Assembly: GCA_000746015.1 (NCBI GenBank)
Contig: JQKK01000017.1
Span: forward strand, 44,855 to 108,854
Length of the DNA: 64,000 nt
Source: Lachnospiraceae bacterium MA2020
GTDB lineage: Bacteria > Bacillota > Clostridia > Lachnospirales > Lachnospiraceae
Reading direction: 5' to 3'
In this document: positions 54,482-62,950 of the stretch, piece by piece
Numbering within the stretch: position 1 is the stretch's first letter
How the letters are laid out: each line of letters starts with the position of its first letter
Notes under the pieces: model-generated
The model's input: the letters and a program-made list of their open reading frames with translations, nothing else
The model's database searches: none
What the model was told of the DNA's origin: nothing
Translations under genes and position numbers: made by a program

Positions 54482-54558
54482 GGAAGGAGCTTTTATATGA
54501 AAGCAGAACGAAGTAAAGGGCAGATATTAAAAGCCGAATTAAAGGGCTTGCAGCAATT
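54482..54558 (+). other. Start region and signal-peptide N-terminus out of frame with the surface protein
   Basis: GGAAGGAGC (54482-54490) and ATG 54497 start a frame reading MKAERSKGQILK, but this frame stops after 26 codons. The frame of the downstream protein, read back from 54559, gives SRIKGLAAILLAG and meets a stop at 54514. Moving back one base at the AAAA run (54529-54532) joins the two into a perfect signal peptide. So one base seems to be missing here, by mutation, slippage or sequencing error. Confidence 0.75.
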
Positions 54559-57500
54559 TTGCTGGCAGGAGTGCTGAGTATTACCGCGGTTCCAATGTTG
54601 GAGGTGAAGGCAGAGGAGGGGGAAATCAATACATATTATTTAGAGGTTAGCCCTAGATGGAAAAATCCGACAAAAATAGAATTTACAAGTGGAGTTCTCG
54701 TTGAGGGATTAGGGGATTCTATTGATACTTTCAGAGCTGCTGGTAGGTGGGCTTCTTGGTTTGATGAATATTTGCGTATATCTTGTCAGGCAAGTTATTA
54801 CATGTCTGAATCAAATAAACCTGATAATATTGTAGTTGATGATAATCATGCAGGTGGACCTGAAAAAGTAAAAATAGAAAGAGACAGTGACTATAATTAT
54901 ATTTGCTACATAGGCACAGAATTTAAGGGAACATTATTAGATAAAGATGGCGATGAATGGAAATATAGCATAGATTTTGATGAAGATGATAATAGATGGT
55001 TCGTAGATGTAGATGAAAGCAAGAAATATAAGACTTTTACCGAAAAATATAATGGACAAGACATATTATATATTAATTTAGCAGAAATAATGAGAAAGAC
55101 ATCTGATACAGTTACTATAAAAAGTGCTGAACCTGGTAGCGAGGCAGTTTCAGGAACTGTATCTACTCTGAAAACAGGAAAAAACGGAGGGCGATTATAT
55201 TATGCCAATATTGGGTCTGGAAATTGCTTGAACATCTTTTTTAATGGAGATTCTGTTTTAGAGTGGACAGAATTTCAAAAAAAATATAGTAATTATTATT
55301 ATGTTAATGGTAATACTAGACCAGAAACGCTCCAGCTTTATACACCAAGTGAAATAGAATTAAAGCCCAATACGACTTATAGCGTTCTTTATGAAATGGG
55401 AAATACAAACGATAACTATGTAGATGCACTGATTAATATAAATGAATGGGATTCTTTGGAAGTACTTGACAAGCCAACAGCAATAACCGGCTTAACATAT
55501 ACAGGCGAATCACAAGAATTGATTAAAGCAGGCTCAACAGATAAAAATGGAACGATGAAATATGCAGTGACTACAACTGATGCTGAGCCTGACGCGGATG
55601 CATATAAAGAAGCATTGCCTGTGGCTACTGATGTTGGCACTTACTATGTATGGTATAAGGCAGCAAGTACAACAGAAGGATACGATGACTCTGCTGCCGA
55701 CAAGGTGACCGTTGAAATTAAGAAGACATCGCTTAATGAAGCCACAGTAACACTTAATAATTCATCCTTTACATATACCGGTGAAGAACAAAAAGTAACT
55801 GTAAACAAAGTAATGCTTGGTGAAACTGAGCTTACAAAAGATGACTATGAAGTAAGCGGAACGACAGCCGCAACTGAAGTCGGCACTTATAAAGTTACAG
55901 TGACCGGTAAAGGTAATTACGAGGGTACAGCTGCTGCCGAGTGGAAGATAACTTCTGCTGATGATAACGGTGGAGACGGACTTACAGATGATCAGAAACC
56001 ATCGGTCAAATCATCACTTAAATATACTGGAACAGTTGTGGAGCTTGTAAATACTCCAACTGAAAAGCTGCCTGAAGGCTATAAGATTGCCTATGTGCTT
56101 GGAGATAATGCGACTGATGTTCCGGCAGGTGAATGGAGTGACAGCATACCTACAGCAGAGAATGTCGGAACATATTATGTATGGTATAGGATTACTAACG
56201 GTGACGGAAATGATGTTTACAGGGCTTGCATAACTGCAACCATAGGTAAGGCAATACCTGCCTATACAGCTCCTACAGGTATTACAGCAGTCAAGGGACA
56301 GACACTTGCGGATGTGAAGCTTCCTGCAGCTGATAATGGTACATGGAAATGGGTTGATGCTGAAACTACATCAGTAGGAGAAATCGGAGATAATAAGTTT
56401 ACGGCAACTTTTGTTCCAAATGACACTGCAAATTATGAAGAAGTAAAGAATATAGAAGTTATAATCAGTGTAAAAGATGAAGAGACACCGGATGATCCAG
56501 AGAATCCGGACAATCCAGACACACCTGAAACACCGGAGAATCCAGACAATCCGGATACACCAGACAACCCGGATAAGCCGTCAAATGAAGACAAGCGCGC
56601 GAATATTGATTTTGCAGATGTGGATGAAAATATTAAAAAGGTTGAATCTGAAGACCTCTCATCATATACCGACGAGCAGACCGGTGAAAAGGTTCAAGTT
56701 ACCATGAAGGTTACTTCAAAAACTTCAGAAGCAGTAGACTCTGAGACAGCCAATTTCATAATGGAAATGGTTGGTGAGACCTACGAGGGAATGGGCGTTG
56801 ATGAGGTAAAGAATGAGTATCTTGATATCAGAATCACCAAGAGCGTAGACGGTGGAGCAGAGACGGAAGTAAAAGATCTTGGAAGAGTTATCGAGATAGC
56901 GGTTTCCTATGACCTTAGAGGAAAATACAATCCGGTAATAATGAGAGAGCACGATGGCGAAGTAGTTAAGTTTAAGAGACTTGACAGCCGTGCTGCAAAC
57001 AATAAGGAAGATGCGACTTTCTATGTTGATGAAGAGAACCAGATAATATATCTTTATGCACAGTATTTCTCAACATACTCGATAGCATATACAACAGTAC
57101 CGTCATATCAGATCGACATTGATGATGGCAACGGAAATGTTGATCAGATAGTAGTTGCAAATGGCGCAACAATTGCTGAGCCGAAAACTCCGGTAAGGGA
57201 AGGCTATAAATTCCTTGGATGGTATGTAGGTGATGAAAAGTATGATTTCACAAAGCTGGTTACCGGAAAGATCAAACTTACAGCGAAGTGGGAGAAGATC
57301 ATACCGGTTCAGGTAAATATACTTGTCAGCAAGCAGAAAGTCTTTGGCGCGAACTACTTCACAGAGTACGGTCAGGAATTGTCAAAGTATAAGTACAAGT
57401 TCAAGGTTGATGACAAATCGCATAAGAAGATCCTTAGTGCGACCAAGGACATGATAAAGGCAAAGGATACCGGTACTGCAAAGGTAGCATTGTATCGCAA

Positions 57501-57798
57501 GGCTAAAGGTGGCTCTTGGGAAAAGATTGAGGAGCATGAGTTTACAGTAGAAAAGCCTGAAGTTACAAAGAAGGTAGAAACACTTCACGTAGATGATACT
57601 GTAGAGGCAATGAGCTTCGTAACAAACAAGATGTCAGTAACGCCAACCTACTTCCTGTCATCAAAGCCGGAAGTAGCAGAGGTTGACTTCAATACCGGAA
57701 AGATCAAAGTACTTAAAAAGGGAAGCACAACGATCACGATAGCTTATGACAACGGTATCGGAGCAGCAAAGTATAAGACAAAGATAGTAGTTAAATAA
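54559..57798 (+). CDS. Large secreted surface protein with Ig-like repeats and InlB-type repeat (N-terminus frame-broken)
   Basis: The open frame gives 1079 residues. Order: end of a signal peptide (LLAGVLSITAVPMLEVKA), a ~250-residue unknown domain, two or three MBG/Ig-like repeats (LTYTGESQELIKAGST; SSFTYTGEEQKVTVNK; SSLKYTGTVVELV), a Pro-Asp-rich stalk at about residues 640-680 built from PDNPDTP units, a domain with VDENIKKVESEDLSS, a Listeria-Bacteroides (InlB B) repeat ending EGYKFLGWYVGDEKYDFTK, and a C-terminal Big2-like domain. No LPxTG sorting motif is seen. It is probably an adhesin or wall protein. Start is TTG 54559 only by default; the true start is ATG 54497 in another frame. 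Confidence 0.8.
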   Translation: MLAGVLSITAVPMLEVKAEEGEINTYYLEVSPRWKNPTKIEFTSGVLVEGLGDSIDTFRAAGRWASWFDEYLRISCQASYYMSESNKPDNIVVDDNHAGGPEKVKIERDSDYNYICYIGTEFKGTLLDKDGDEWKYSIDFDEDDNRWFVDVDESKKYKTFTEKYNGQDILYINLAEIMRKTSDTVTIKSAEPGSEAVSGTVSTLKTGKNGGRLYYANIGSGNCLNIFFNGDSVLEWTEFQKKYSNYYYVNGNTRPETLQLYTPSEIELKPNTTYSVLYEMGNTNDNYVDALININEWDSLEVLDKPTAITGLTYTGESQELIKAGSTDKNGTMKYAVTTTDAEPDADAYKEALPVATDVGTYYVWYKAASTTEGYDDSAADKVTVEIKKTSLNEATVTLNNSSFTYTGEEQKVTVNKVMLGETELTKDDYEVSGTTAATEVGTYKVTVTGKGNYEGTAAAEWKITSADDNGGDGLTDDQKPSVKSSLKYTGTVVELVNTPTEKLPEGYKIAYVLGDNATDVPAGEWSDSIPTAENVGTYYVWYRITNGDGNDVYRACITATIGKAIPAYTAPTGITAVKGQTLADVKLPAADNGTWKWVDAETTSVGEIGDNKFTATFVPNDTANYEEVKNIEVIISVKDEETPDDPENPDNPDTPETPENPDNPDTPDNPDKPSNEDKRANIDFADVDENIKKVESEDLSSYTDEQTGEKVQVTMKVTSKTSEAVDSETANFIMEMVGETYEGMGVDEVKNEYLDIRITKSVDGGAETEVKDLGRVIEIAVSYDLRGKYNPVIMREHDGEVVKFKRLDSRAANNKEDATFYVDEENQIIYLYAQYFSTYSIAYTTVPSYQIDIDDGNGNVDQIVVANGATIAEPKTPVREGYKFLGWYVGDEKYDFTKLVTGKIKLTAKWEKIIPVQVNILVSKQKVFGANYFTEYGQELSKYKYKFKVDDKSHKKILSATKDMIKAKDTGTAKVALYRKAKGGSWEKIEEHEFTVEKPEVTKKVETLHVDDTVEAMSFVTNKMSVTPTYFLSSKPEVAEVDFNTGKIKVLKKGSTTITIAYDNGIGAAKYKTKIVVK

Positions 57799-57805
57799 GA
57801 GTAAT

Positions 57806-57847
57806 TTAAAGGCAGCTGTGAATCATATAGATCGCAGCTGCCTTTAA
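57806..57847 (+). terminator. Terminator of the surface protein gene
   Basis: TTAAAGGCAGCTG and its complement form a 13-pair stem with a 16-base loop. The U tract is short. Related palindromes with GCAGCTGCCTTT or GCAGTCGCCTTT occur at 61986 and 63444. Confidence 0.75.
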
Positions 57848-57872
57848 CAATAGGAGAGAAGACTATCAAAAT

Positions 57873-58448
57873 ATGCCGGATTTCATTTCTGTTGTAATTT
57901 TATCTTATGATCCATTTCTTATTGGCGATATGTATTATGAAGCCAAAATGCATCTCTCAACACATCCCGATTATAATTATGATGATGGAAGAACCTTTAT
58001 TTTGCTTTATGCAGATGGAAAGCCAAATTTTGAAGACATGGTGTATGGAAAAAAGGTTCAGGAACTGCTAAAATATATAGTGTCTGGAGAGTGTTCAACT
58101 CAAAACGATGACATAAGGGTATTGGATGAGATTGTCACAAAGGTAAAGTCCAAAACGGAGGTCACGAGGAGTCTTATGAAACAGTGGGATAGGGAAATGA
58201 GTATAAGACGTGAGATAAAAGAAGAAGTAACGGCAGAAGTAACGGCAGAAGTAACGGCAGAAGTAACGGCAAAAGTAACTGCCGAAGTAACAGCTGAAGT
58301 TTCGCGAGAAAATGCAATAAAGCAGATTAAATCTAGTCGTAAGTACAATGCTTCGGATGATGATATCAGGCAAGATCTTAAGGAGAGTTATTCTTATGAT
58401 GATGATATTATTAATGAATTGTTTGAAGAGGTGGATAAAAAGCAGTGA
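57873..58448 (+). pseudogene. N-terminally truncated Rpn-family (PD-(D/E)XK) nuclease remnant
   Basis: A 191-residue frame corresponding to the C-terminal part of Rpn/PDDEXK transposase-like nucleases: the SYDPFLIGDMYYEAK and YDDGRTFILLYADGK segments normally follow the nuclease core, which is missing. It ends with a charged helix containing EVTA repeats and a DDDIRQDLKESYSYDDD tail. AGGAGAGAAG lies 11 bases before the ATG, so a truncated product could still be made. The abrupt start right after the surface-protein terminator suggests a deletion join. Full-length relatives promote recombination; this copy should lack nuclease activity. Confidence 0.65.
58224..58295 (+). repeat. 12-base coding tandem repeat
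   Basis: Six units of GAAGTAACGGCA type, four perfect and two degenerate, encoding EVTA/KVTA. As units are a multiple of three bases, copy changes only lengthen or shorten the helix. Confidence 0.9.
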
Positions 58449-58552
58449 TTGTATATGTATACTGCACTTTTTCATCAAGCATAGATAGATATATAAAATC
58501 AAATGTTGATATAACTCTAGAGAAGTAAAATCTTAAAGGGGGATTGACAGCT

Positions 58553-58624
58553 ATGCAGATTTGGACGAGTATTGCCCAGACCAGACAACGGTATCGGAGC
58601 AGCAAAGTATAAGACTAAGTTAGT
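58553..58624 (+). other. Remnant: small ORF fused to a copy of the surface-protein 3' end
   Basis: AAAGGGGGA then TTGACAGCTATG starts a 19-codon ORF (58553-58612), sharing the TTGACAGCTATG start context with the leader at 52952. From 58584 to 58615 the sequence is identical for 32 bases to 57748-57779, inside the last codons of the surface protein, and stays similar to 58624. In the surface-protein frame it reads DNGIGAAKYKTKLV and runs on to a stop at 58640. It is a recombination or deletion scar, not a functional gene. Confidence 0.8.
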
Positions 58625-58658
58625 TCGAAAATTATTTGTGTAATGAGGGAGTAAGGAA

Positions 58659-60035
58659 ATGAGAAATTTGTCTAAATTTGTTATTGGTCTGACAATGGCA
58701 ACTTATGTCATAACTTTTTCTACTACTGGGATAAGTCCTTTAGCAGCCACAAATAATACCAAAACATTGACTAAGCATTATGACACTTATTATAAACAAT
58801 GGTTTTTATATGACGGCTCGATACCTGATATAGTAAGTAAACCCTTTGAACCGGATTTTAAAACGAAAAAAATGCTGGATGAAGCGGAAAAGGCTGGAAT
58901 AATATCTTTTTCGCCTATGGTTTATGCATCCAAGGGAAAATATTATCAGCTAACAGGCAAGACGGATAATTTTACTGTATTTTATGCAGGAGATGGTGAT
59001 AAACTTGGTACCACGATTTTGAAAATTGGAAAATCTGATTATCTGGATGTTAGTGTACCTTCTATCAATTATCTTGGAGATGTACCTGAATATGAAGAAC
59101 TCGACATTGATGATGATGGAAAAGCAGAGCTTGTATTCAAGCCGTCCAGACTTTTTCATGGTACAGGATACTATGAAGATATAATGCTTATAGCAGATAA
59201 TGATAAGAATGGTGATTGGAAAGTATACTTGCTGAATCCTGAAAAGTATATGCCGGAAATTGCAAAGCAGGTGGAGGGCAGGATAATAAATGGTAAGGCA
59301 GCTTTATATGTAAATGGGAAAAAAGAAGGAGCATCAATTTCAGAAAATTATCCTGATCCCCTTGATGAAAAAACTCCAGGAATATATCTCGAAAATATTG
59401 TTTATATCGATTTGTATGATGGGAAACTATGGCTGAAGGATAATCCAATGTTTTATGAATCAAGTTCCAAAGGAGCAGAAGTTATTCTCTGTTATCCGAT
59501 AAATTATGAAGGAGAGGGAAAGTATTCAGTAGGCAAAGTTTTGTGTCGTCCTGATTCATACTATCTGTATTCAGATATTTTAGAATCACTTTCCGAAGAT
59601 GATTATTATTTTACATGGGATAATCCTAATTTCGAGATACCACCAATACTTATTGCCAAGAAAAAAGATTGCCTGAATCCAGAACTTAAATATGAAGTTA
59701 ATGTGACAGCATGTGATATTTCTTCGCTTCAAAACGGCAAACTGAAGCTGCTGAAAACCCTTAAGGGTGATGATGCTAAAAATCCGCTCTGCATATCTCA
59801 GGAAGGGCTTATAGTAAAAGGGGAACACTTCTTATATGTTTATGGACCGGATCCTACAGGCAAAAAAGTGATAATTAAATATGGTGTTGAAGATGATAAA
59901 ATCAGCAAATTCAGCAATCACAAGGGATATATAAGAATAGTCAATGACAAGGCTCAGAATAGCACAAGTTTCGAATTTGATCATACTTTTAAAAAGTATG
60001 AAAATACAGTTTCGGTCAATTTTATCAGAAGATGA
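58659..60035 (+). CDS. Secreted protein of unknown function
   Basis: A 458-residue protein. Residues 1-30 are a signal peptide (KFVIGLTMATYVITFSTTG), cleaved perhaps after the AAT region. The mature part has an Asp-rich turn ELDIDDDGKAELVF like the calcium-binding loops of FG-GAP/VCBS-type repeats, plus many Tyr and Lys; I recognise no catalytic domain. GGGAGTAAGGA precedes the ATG. It lies just after the remnant of the surface-protein gene and ends in a shared terminator. Confidence 0.7.
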   Translation: MRNLSKFVIGLTMATYVITFSTTGISPLAATNNTKTLTKHYDTYYKQWFLYDGSIPDIVSKPFEPDFKTKKMLDEAEKAGIISFSPMVYASKGKYYQLTGKTDNFTVFYAGDGDKLGTTILKIGKSDYLDVSVPSINYLGDVPEYEELDIDDDGKAELVFKPSRLFHGTGYYEDIMLIADNDKNGDWKVYLLNPEKYMPEIAKQVEGRIINGKAALYVNGKKEGASISENYPDPLDEKTPGIYLENIVYIDLYDGKLWLKDNPMFYESSSKGAEVILCYPINYEGEGKYSVGKVLCRPDSYYLYSDILESLSEDDYYFTWDNPNFEIPPILIAKKKDCLNPELKYEVNVTACDISSLQNGKLKLLKTLKGDDAKNPLCISQEGLIVKGEHFLYVYGPDPTGKKVIIKYGVEDDKISKFSNHKGYIRIVNDKAQNSTSFEFDHTFKKYENTVSVNFIRR

Positions 60036-60097
60036 TTTAACAGCACTCACTTTCATCGGTAGATTTAAGGGAAGCTGGATGAAAAGCTGAATGAAAC

Positions 60098-60129
60098 TAA
60101 TGCCCTGACTTGGATAAGCCAGGGCATTA
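60098..60129. terminator. Bidirectional terminator
   Basis: TAATGCCCTG and its complement form a 10-pair stem with an inner CTT/AAG, between the convergent secreted-protein and AAA-ATPase genes. Confidence 0.75.
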
Positions 60130-60135
60130 ATCATG

Positions 60136-61887
60136 TTATTCAATTAATCCAACAATACAGCTTTTTTTGCAGAAGCAGATTCCGTAGGAGACAGAGCCAA
60201 TATATCCGTCTTCGAGGACACCTTCTGCATATTTTTTTTCTTTGATCTGCTCCAATGCCTGGTTTAATCCGTTTTCCATTTCGTTGAATTTTTTCCTGAC
60301 CTTGAATTCAAAAATATATGCCGGATCTTTTGGCCGATTAGGATAGAGTACTATGTCTGCACGACCGTTTCCGGTTTCTCTGTTTGACCTTGGGGTATAG
60401 CTTGGTGTGCCATAAAGCAGTGACAACAGGAATCTGTGATAAAAGCTTTCTGAACAGTCAAAAGTGCTTATACTTCTTTCTAAAAGGTCTGAAATAAAGT
60501 TTTCCATCGTCTCCGTATCTTTTTTAAGTACTGCATTATGGAAGTTGTTTAGATCTGTTTGTTTTACAATATCCTCGAGCCAAAGTGATATTTGATTTCG
60601 GTATATACTGCGTATTTCTCTGTTTGGTATACACATGGTTATGTATATATCATCGCCAACAGCCCTTTCAGAAACCTTTTTCATATATCCGGTAAAGAAG
60701 AGGAAATTCCAAAGATTATCCTGATTAGCATGAACGTCGTCATAGGTTATATCTTCGTGTATTTTCTTTTCAATCGTTCCGCCATTTACGAGACGATCCA
60801 GTTCTTCTTTAGTAGTGTCGTCTGAAAGTTTTATCATGTCCTTAACTATCGAGTTAGAAGAAGTATTTGACCAATAGGGCTCTGCAAGGCGGTCCGGGGC
60901 ATTTACGTGCTCATGAATGTAGTGTGTAACACTCCAGGGATTATATACTTCAGCGCTGCCGAATATATAGCCGTCATACCAATCTTTTACAATATCATAG
61001 TTACATTTGAGACCGTAGTGATCAAGCATTTCGAGAGTTTCTTCAGGTGTAAAACCATAATACTCACCAAAATCGGTACTTCTAATGGAATTAACGGTTA
61101 AATTATTAAGTCCGGTAAAGATACTTTCCTTGCTGATACGCAGGCATCCGGTAACAACTGCAAGCTCAAGAGCATCATTGGTTTTTAAGGCAGATTCAAA
61201 CAGTGAACGGATAAAACCGACCATTTTATCATAAAATCCACTATAATATGCATTTTCAAGAGGAACATCATACTCATCAAGCAATATAATGACGTTTTCA
61301 CCGTGATGCTTTTGAAGAAGCATTGAAAGCGTTTTTAATGCTGTAGAATATTTTCCTACTTCTTCTTTAAAAGCAGCCTCACGTTCATCTGGATCTTTTA
61401 TTAGCCTTATTTTTTCCTGCCATATTGATTCACCGGAACGTAATTCTTTATAGCTATTTATTTCATCTTCATTGAGAATGCTGGAATTAAGGAGATATTC
61501 ATGCCGAGCAAATTCATATATTATTTCCTCACGAAGCTTGAAAATAGCTGTTTTGAAATCCGACTGTTTGGCAGATTTCAGAGATAATTTTATTACTGGA
61601 TAGCGTCCCATCTTTGAAAGAATGGAATCATCGCATTGCATGATCTTCTTTCCATCGAAATAGCGCTGCTTATCTATGATATTTCCATCCCTGTCATATT
61701 CAAGCTCGAAAAATGTACGTATCGTTGAAAGAGCAAGTGTTTTACCAAAGCGCCTCGGACGGGTGAAAAGATTAACCTTACCGCCTTTTTCAAGAATATC
61801 ACGTATTAAAAGTGTTTTATCTACATAATAGAGATTATCATCTATAAAATCTTTATAGTTTTCATAACCGATACCAATCTTTTGCAT
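60136..61887 (-). CDS. AAA-ATPase-like protein with C-terminal PD-(D/E)XK domain
   Basis: A 583-residue protein of the AAA-ATPase_like plus PDDEXK_9 type. Walker A is TRPRRFGKTLALST near residue 45 and Walker B is VIILLDEYDVPL near 205. The C-terminal nuclease-like core is GRADIVLYP followed by YIFEFKVRKKF, giving D and E-x-K. Families like this are abundant in anaerobes, often in several copies per genome; the role is unknown and could be defence or mobile. AGGAGG precedes the ATG. The last ~130 residues are nearly identical to the partial gene at 63512. Confidence 0.85.
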   Translation of the reverse strand: MQKIGIGYENYKDFIDDNLYYVDKTLLIRDILEKGGKVNLFTRPRRFGKTLALSTIRTFFELEYDRDGNIIDKQRYFDGKKIMQCDDSILSKMGRYPVIKLSLKSAKQSDFKTAIFKLREEIIYEFARHEYLLNSSILNEDEINSYKELRSGESIWQEKIRLIKDPDEREAAFKEEVGKYSTALKTLSMLLQKHHGENVIILLDEYDVPLENAYYSGFYDKMVGFIRSLFESALKTNDALELAVVTGCLRISKESIFTGLNNLTVNSIRSTDFGEYYGFTPEETLEMLDHYGLKCNYDIVKDWYDGYIFGSAEVYNPWSVTHYIHEHVNAPDRLAEPYWSNTSSNSIVKDMIKLSDDTTKEELDRLVNGGTIEKKIHEDITYDDVHANQDNLWNFLFFTGYMKKVSERAVGDDIYITMCIPNREIRSIYRNQISLWLEDIVKQTDLNNFHNAVLKKDTETMENFISDLLERSISTFDCSESFYHRFLLSLLYGTPSYTPRSNRETGNGRADIVLYPNRPKDPAYIFEFKVRKKFNEMENGLNQALEQIKEKKYAEGVLEDGYIGSVSYGICFCKKSCIVGLIE

Positions 61888-61907
61888 AGCAAAATCCTCC
61901 TGTTGAT

Positions 61908-61936
61908 AGTTTAGCGAAATTGGATTATTTTTACAA
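61908..61936 (-). promoter_or_regulatory. Promoter of the AAA/PDDEXK gene
   Basis: Reverse-strand TTGTAA, 17-base spacer, TAAACT, 21 bases before the start codon and just ahead of AGGAGG. Confidence 0.5.
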
Positions 61937-61985
61937 GCTAAGGGAGAGAAAAATAGGTCTTGTATTCGTTAAATAATAGGTTTAT

Positions 61986-62015
61986 AAAGACAGCTGTGAG
62001 ATCGCAGCTGCCTTT
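61986..62015 (+). terminator. Orphan terminator-like palindrome
   Basis: AAAGACAGCTG and CAGCTGCCTTT pair with one mismatch around an eight-base loop, with a TTTT end on the + strand. No + strand gene ends near it; it lies between two divergent genes, so it looks like a relic of the same unit as the terminator at 57806. Confidence 0.6.
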
Positions 62016-62123
62016 TAAGTTCAAAAAAACACAACTAAAAGTTCAAATTTTTATTCTTAATACGGATTAGCATTAAATTATAATGTTCATATCAGTAACC
62101 AGGTAACAGTTTGAGAGGTTGTT

Positions 62124-62483
62124 ATGAGTGAACAGGGACAGATAAGAATTGTACAGGAGACGGTAAGTGGCAAAGAGATTACTTTGGCACATGTAATAGG
62201 AGGACCGGCTCCGATCATATATAAAAAACTTGGACTAGATCCTTCGATAGATTATCATTCCGCGGCTATAGGGATAATGAATATGTCTCCGCCGGAATCT
62301 GCTATTATTGCATCTGACATAGCGGTAAAAAACGGAAATGTCTATCTTGGATTTGCTGATCGTTTTACAGGAACCCTTATAATCACTGGCGAGATTGATT
62401 CGGTGACGGCAGCTCTGAATCAGGTTGTGAATTATTTTCATGATAGCCTGGGATATGTAACATGCCAGATAACTAAGAGATGA
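62124..62483 (+). CDS. eutS: EutS/PduU-type microcompartment shell protein
   Basis: A 119-residue single BMC domain of the circularly permuted EutS/PduU type. Recognisable are QETVSGKEITLAHVIGGP at the start, AIGIMNMSPPESAIIASDIA and LGFADRFTGTLIITGEI in the middle, and a DSLGYVTCQITK ending. Such proteins form hexameric tiles with a central beta-barrel in shells around ethanolamine- or diol-degrading enzymes. GAGAGG precedes the ATG. Its stop overlaps the start of a second shell gene. No enzyme gene of such a compartment is in the window. Confidence 0.9.
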   Translation: MSEQGQIRIVQETVSGKEITLAHVIGGPAPIIYKKLGLDPSIDYHSAAIGIMNMSPPESAIIASDIAVKNGNVYLGFADRFTGTLIITGEIDSVTAALNQVVNYFHDSLGYVTCQITKR

Positions 62484-62917
62484 TTATGGACGAAAGACTG
62501 ACTAACAATCAATTAATAGAGAAAATATATCGAGAAGGATATCATCCGAAGAATATAGATAAACTCAGGATCGTGCGAGTAAGGGTGAATGGAAAAGAGA
62601 TGTCACTGGCACATATCATAAGGGTTTCCAGAGAGGAAGTGTATAGAAATCTTGCTCTTGATATTGGAGTACATGAAGGAGAAGATCATAAGGGAGAGTC
62701 TATAGGTATTATCGATGTCACACCCTGGGAGAGCACAGTGATAGCGGCAGATATTGCTTTGAAATACGGAGATGTGGAAATTGGTTTTATGGACAGATTT
62801 TCCGGAACAGTTATAATTACCGGAAAGTATAGCATGGTGTCAAGTGCTGTACACGGCGTGCGAGATTTTTTTAAGAACAGACTGGGTTTTACAGTTTGTG
62901 AGGTCACGGAGAAATAG
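62480..62917 (+). CDS. Second EutS/PduU-type shell protein with N-terminal extension
   Basis: A 145-residue paralogue of the upstream shell protein. The BMC core repeats the same landmarks, VNGKEMSLAHIIR, SIGIIDVTPWESTVIAADIA, IGFMDRFSGTVIITGKY and FTVCEVTEK. The first ~25 residues (LTNNQLIEKIYREGYHP) are extra; such tails may guide cargo or partners. Starts at 62480 (ATGA overlap) and 62486 are both possible. A second, extended EutS next to the first suggests a mixed tile. Confidence 0.88.
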   Translation: MIMDERLTNNQLIEKIYREGYHPKNIDKLRIVRVRVNGKEMSLAHIIRVSREEVYRNLALDIGVHEGEDHKGESIGIIDVTPWESTVIAADIALKYGDVEIGFMDRFSGTVIITGKYSMVSSAVHGVRDFFKNRLGFTVCEVTEK

Positions 62918-62950
62918 CTGATAGATTATTGATTTTAGGGGGCTGTGATT

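Noticed and set aside
54524..54535. Programmed -1 ribosomal frameshift in the surface-protein start
   Set aside because: The zero-frame heptamer is ATTAAAA, not of the X XXY YYZ form, and no stimulatory stem follows; a base loss is simpler.
57806..57847. Palindromes near 57806 and 61986 as phage or integron attachment sites
   Set aside because: They are placed and shaped like terminators and no integrase or recombinase gene is near.
58446..58482. GCAGT...ACTGC plus TTTTT as a firm terminator after the Rpn remnant
   Set aside because: Only five pairs and a long loop; too weak to list as a feature.
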